Assembly (NCBI RefSeq): GCF_047303325.1
Contig: NZ_JBKBEX010000017.1
Location: 1-64,000 of the forward strand
Length of the DNA: 64,000 nt
Source: Polaromonas sp047303325
Lineage (GTDB): Bacteria; Pseudomonadota; Gammaproteobacteria; Burkholderiales; Burkholderiaceae_C
Reading direction: 5' to 3'
A program made the position numbers and the translations under genes. Position 1 is the first letter of the stretch; every line of letters starts with the position of its first letter. The notes under the pieces were generated by a model. That model was not told the DNA's origin. It did not search any database and saw only the letters and a list, made by a program, of their open reading frames with translations. Shown here one piece after another: positions 61,726 through 64,000 of the stretch.

Positions 61726-64000
61726 TCAAAGGATTCGATATTTGGACTGTCGATTCTTGAAAGCTGGTTCCGTACCTTCCAGAATCTGCACAACTTTCGC
61801 CTTCATCTCAGGGTTCTCGATCGCCCCGGCCTCATATTCGAAGCGGCTTCCTGCCTTATTACAGGACGCATAGATGATTTGCTCGGCGTCGCAGACCACA
61901 GCCAAATTGGGGTTATGGGTAACCATGATGACCTGGCGGCGCTCTTTAGCGCGCTTGATGCAGCGGACAAGGACCTTATAAATCGTCTGATTGTCTAGAT
62001 TTTCTTCGGGCTGATCGATAACGATTGGGATGTCATCTTCATCCACGAGCAGATAGAAAACGAGCAGGAGCAGACCTCGCTCGCCAGGCGAGAGCTGCCC
62101 GATCTCTTGACCGTCATAAGTCAGTGAGTATTGCGGGGACAAGTAGTCGAAAGCAAAAAGGTAGTCAAGAAGATCTTGCTCCGACGCGCCTCTCGCGAGC
62201 TGATCGCTCAGTTTGATCTCACGCCCGACTTGCCCTTCTCGTCGGTCGAACCGCAACATGTCGTCAATCCGGTCAGCGAAAGCAATCGCCTCATCCGCCG
62301 TCGAAAAGCCTGCTTCCTGGAGCATAGTCTTGAGGAGTAGAGAGCTTTCATCGACGCCCATGAACGAACCTCGAACACGCTGATTCAAGCGACTCATGAG
62401 TTGTTGGGCGAACCCCGACTCCTCTACGCGAACTTGGAAGTCCAACGGCAAATTCATCTCCTTCTGCTCGTCCGAGTTCACAAAATTCTGAACAGGCAAA
62501 TAAAGGCGCCGATACTCCTCGACCATCGCTTGGATACGCGCGTGAACGGCGCGCGACAGCCCGGATCGCCGTGCTCGCAGGCTTACGAGCTTTTCGGGGA
62601 GCTCGGCGAGGGCTTCGATCTCGGCTTGTAGTTGAGTGATTGATCCCACTTTTGCACCGTCGCCGACAATGGTTGCTTTGGCCGTTTCCCAGGACGCTAA
62701 CTCCTCCTTGTAGCGCACGTAGAGGCGCTGAGGTTCGTCTAATTGGCTTTTGGCAGCAGCGACAGCTGCTGCCGCGGCCAATTTTCTGTGCGATAGGCTT
62801 CCTTCGGCCTCATCGAGAAGCGCGTTATCGATTACGGCTACTTCCTTAGCTGAGGCGGACACAATAGCGTCCACCGGAGCAGAATTGACCCGCAGGTCCA
62901 CGAGGGCGGCGACCTCGATTTTTTCGTCAAGTTGCGAGAGTAGTTCTTGGAGATCGGCGACGAATGCATGGTGGTGTCGCTTGTGATTTTCGAGCGCTTG
63001 TGAGATGCGCTGCGCGACAGCCTGTTTCTTTGCGAGAATAGATTTCCGATCCACCAGCAACGCTTCCTCGCTCACCAGTTGCCGCACTAACGCTTCTGAC
63101 GCTTCCATGCGCTCAGCCGCTTGTTTCGATGCAACCTGCGCCAACTCGGATGCATTGGGATCTACCATCTCCGTCGGCTTTGCACTATCTAGGGCCGCAA
63201 GTTCTGCTTTTTTCGCAGCTAATTGGGCTTGGAGCCCTCGCAGAAACTCCTCCGTCGACCTGCGCTCCGCCTCTAGAATTTCGGCGTTGACTTTGCTGAT
63301 GTCGTCTCTGAGAGCTTTCCTAGCGCGCTCGATCTCGGCCACTTTGAATTCGAGCAACTCATCCATGGACGCTTTGCCAAGCCTATCTGCGTCGGGCACG
63401 TGTGAGTAAATTATCTTGCGCAGTTCGGCGTCAAAGGTGGCCGAGCCTCCGTCGCCGAGCTCGTTGCATAGGTCTTCGAGGTAGCTCTGCGGCAAATATT
63501 TGACGCGCTCGACGTCGACAGGATTTGGATCCTCGTCAAGTCCGCGGTTGCTCGACGGGCCATCACGCCATCGCAGTTCGCCAACGAAATGTTGAGCGAA
63601 TTTCGTCTTGGGGTTTCGAAAGCGATTGGTCTTTAAAAATGAGAATTTCTGATGATGCCTTGTGTTGCCGACTAGCGCAATGATGTCCGAAAGGGCACTC
63701 TTTCCGCTTCCCTTGTTGCCGATGATTGCGACCAGATCCTGATTCAATGGGAGATCGACATCAAACCAGTCCTGAGGCAACGGTGACCCCGGTTTCTTTG
63801 ACACCTTTATGGAGTCGATGAACTTTGTCTTATTCTGTTCAACTATCTTTCGTTTGGGCGGATTGTCACCTACGAAAACACGATCGTCGAACTCGTGGAT
63901 AGCTTGAAGCAGGCCTTCAAACGTCGTGTCGGCCTTGATCCATGTGAAGCAATTGCCAATACGATCCTTGTTTGCCGAACTGCTCAGCGCATGGGCATCC
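61726..64000 (-). CDS. PHP-SMC-like ATPase (TrlF-like), N-terminus beyond the window
   Basis: 757 residues visible; the frame is open to the right edge. The first visible residues, DAHALSSSANKDRIGNCFTW and then IKADTTFEGLLQAI, EFDDRVFVGDNPP, match the C-terminal end of PHP phosphoesterase domains fused to ATPases (S-D-A-H, W-I-K-A, F-E-G-L). The ATPase follows: Walker A IGNKGSGKSALSD, a long coiled coil (about 340 residues), ABC signature QLSPGERGLLLL, Walker B IPIVIDQPEENLDNQ and VTHNPNLAV. GTG 63804 is an internal codon, not a start. Enzymes of this build are linked to phage defence; the substrate is unknown. Confidence 0.85.
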   Translation of the reverse strand, partial: DAHALSSSANKDRIGNCFTWIKADTTFEGLLQAIHEFDDRVFVGDNPPKRKIVEQNKTKFIDSIKVSKKPGSPLPQDWFDVDLPLNQDLVAIIGNKGSGKSALSDIIALVGNTRHHQKFSFLKTNRFRNPKTKFAQHFVGELRWRDGPSSNRGLDEDPNPVDVERVKYLPQSYLEDLCNELGDGGSATFDAELRKIIYSHVPDADRLGKASMDELLEFKVAEIERARKALRDDISKVNAEILEAERRSTEEFLRGLQAQLAAKKAELAALDSAKPTEMVDPNASELAQVASKQAAERMEASEALVRQLVSEEALLVDRKSILAKKQAVAQRISQALENHKRHHHAFVADLQELLSQLDEKIEVAALVDLRVNSAPVDAIVSASAKEVAVIDNALLDEAEGSLSHRKLAAAAAVAAAKSQLDEPQRLYVRYKEELASWETAKATIVGDGAKVGSITQLQAEIEALAELPEKLVSLRARRSGLSRAVHARIQAMVEEYRRLYLPVQNFVNSDEQKEMNLPLDFQVRVEESGFAQQLMSRLNQRVRGSFMGVDESSLLLKTMLQEAGFSTADEAIAFADRIDDMLRFDRREGQVGREIKLSDQLARGASEQDLLDYLFAFDYLSPQYSLTYDGQEIGQLSPGERGLLLLVFYLLVDEDDIPIVIDQPEENLDNQTIYKVLVRCIKRAKERRQVIMVTHNPNLAVVCDAEQIIYASCNKAGSRFEYEAGAIENPEMKAKVVQILEGTEPAFKNRQSKYRIL

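Overview
The window reads as a chromosomal segment of a GC-rich betaproteobacterium, most likely family Comamonadaceae (Polaromonas, Rhodoferax or Variovorax type). This is inferred from the high-GC coding style, the frequent ATA isoleucine codons, the pcaHG/pcaQ and Bug-receptor gene content, and a palindromic intergenic repeat of a kind I associate with that family. No rRNA, tRNA, insertion sequence or CRISPR array was found.

Layout. 0-3.5 kb: a LysR regulator, glutathione reductase, and a secreted protein cut by an in-frame amber codon. 3.5-11.4 kb: a membrane FHA protein coupled to a trypsin-like protease, AMP nucleosidase, D-Ala-D-Ala dipeptidase, an MscS-type channel, purT, and a siderophore-interacting protein behind a near-perfect Fur box. 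12-15 kb: the protocatechuate dioxygenase genes pcaH-pcaG with a VOC protein, divergent from pcaQ across a clear inverted-repeat operator. 16-20 kb: an RRM/glycine-rich RNA-binding protein with terminator, the ohrR-ohr peroxide module whose promoter and operator can be read base by base, a DUF2855 protein and an SrkA-like kinase. 20-22 kb: htpG.

22-29 kb is a Csu-type archaic chaperone-usher pilus locus: a spore-coat-U pilin, a small secreted protein, chaperone, usher, two large two-domain SCPU proteins and a second small secreted protein resembling the first. 29-33 kb holds an alpha/beta hydrolase, a class-C beta-lactamase-like hydrolase, a single-domain response regulator and RluF. 33.4-41.6 kb is a complete leftward kdp locus (34-aa microprotein, kdpF, A, B, C, D, E) in which successive genes overlap or nearly abut.

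41.7-46.9 kb: a TauE/SafE permease divergent from a LysR regulator, a PPOX-fold protein, an HD-like hydrolase, a Crp/Fnr regulator and an orphan LivJ/K-type binding protein. 47-55.8 kb is a branched-chain-type ABC uptake operon flanked by two acyl-CoA ligases, which suggests uptake and CoA activation of an organic acid. Its gaps hold a dispersed palindromic repeat and a three-hairpin element. 56-58.3 kb: two tandem Bug-family solute receptors.

From about 58.4 kb to the right edge, composition becomes visibly more AT-rich and the content turns accessory: a leftward run of a PHP-SMC-like ATPase (TrlF-like, cut by the window edge), an Mrr-nuclease/NACHT ATPase and a membrane-anchored protein of unknown function. 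This looks like part of an antiphage defence island and is the best candidate here for an undescribed system.
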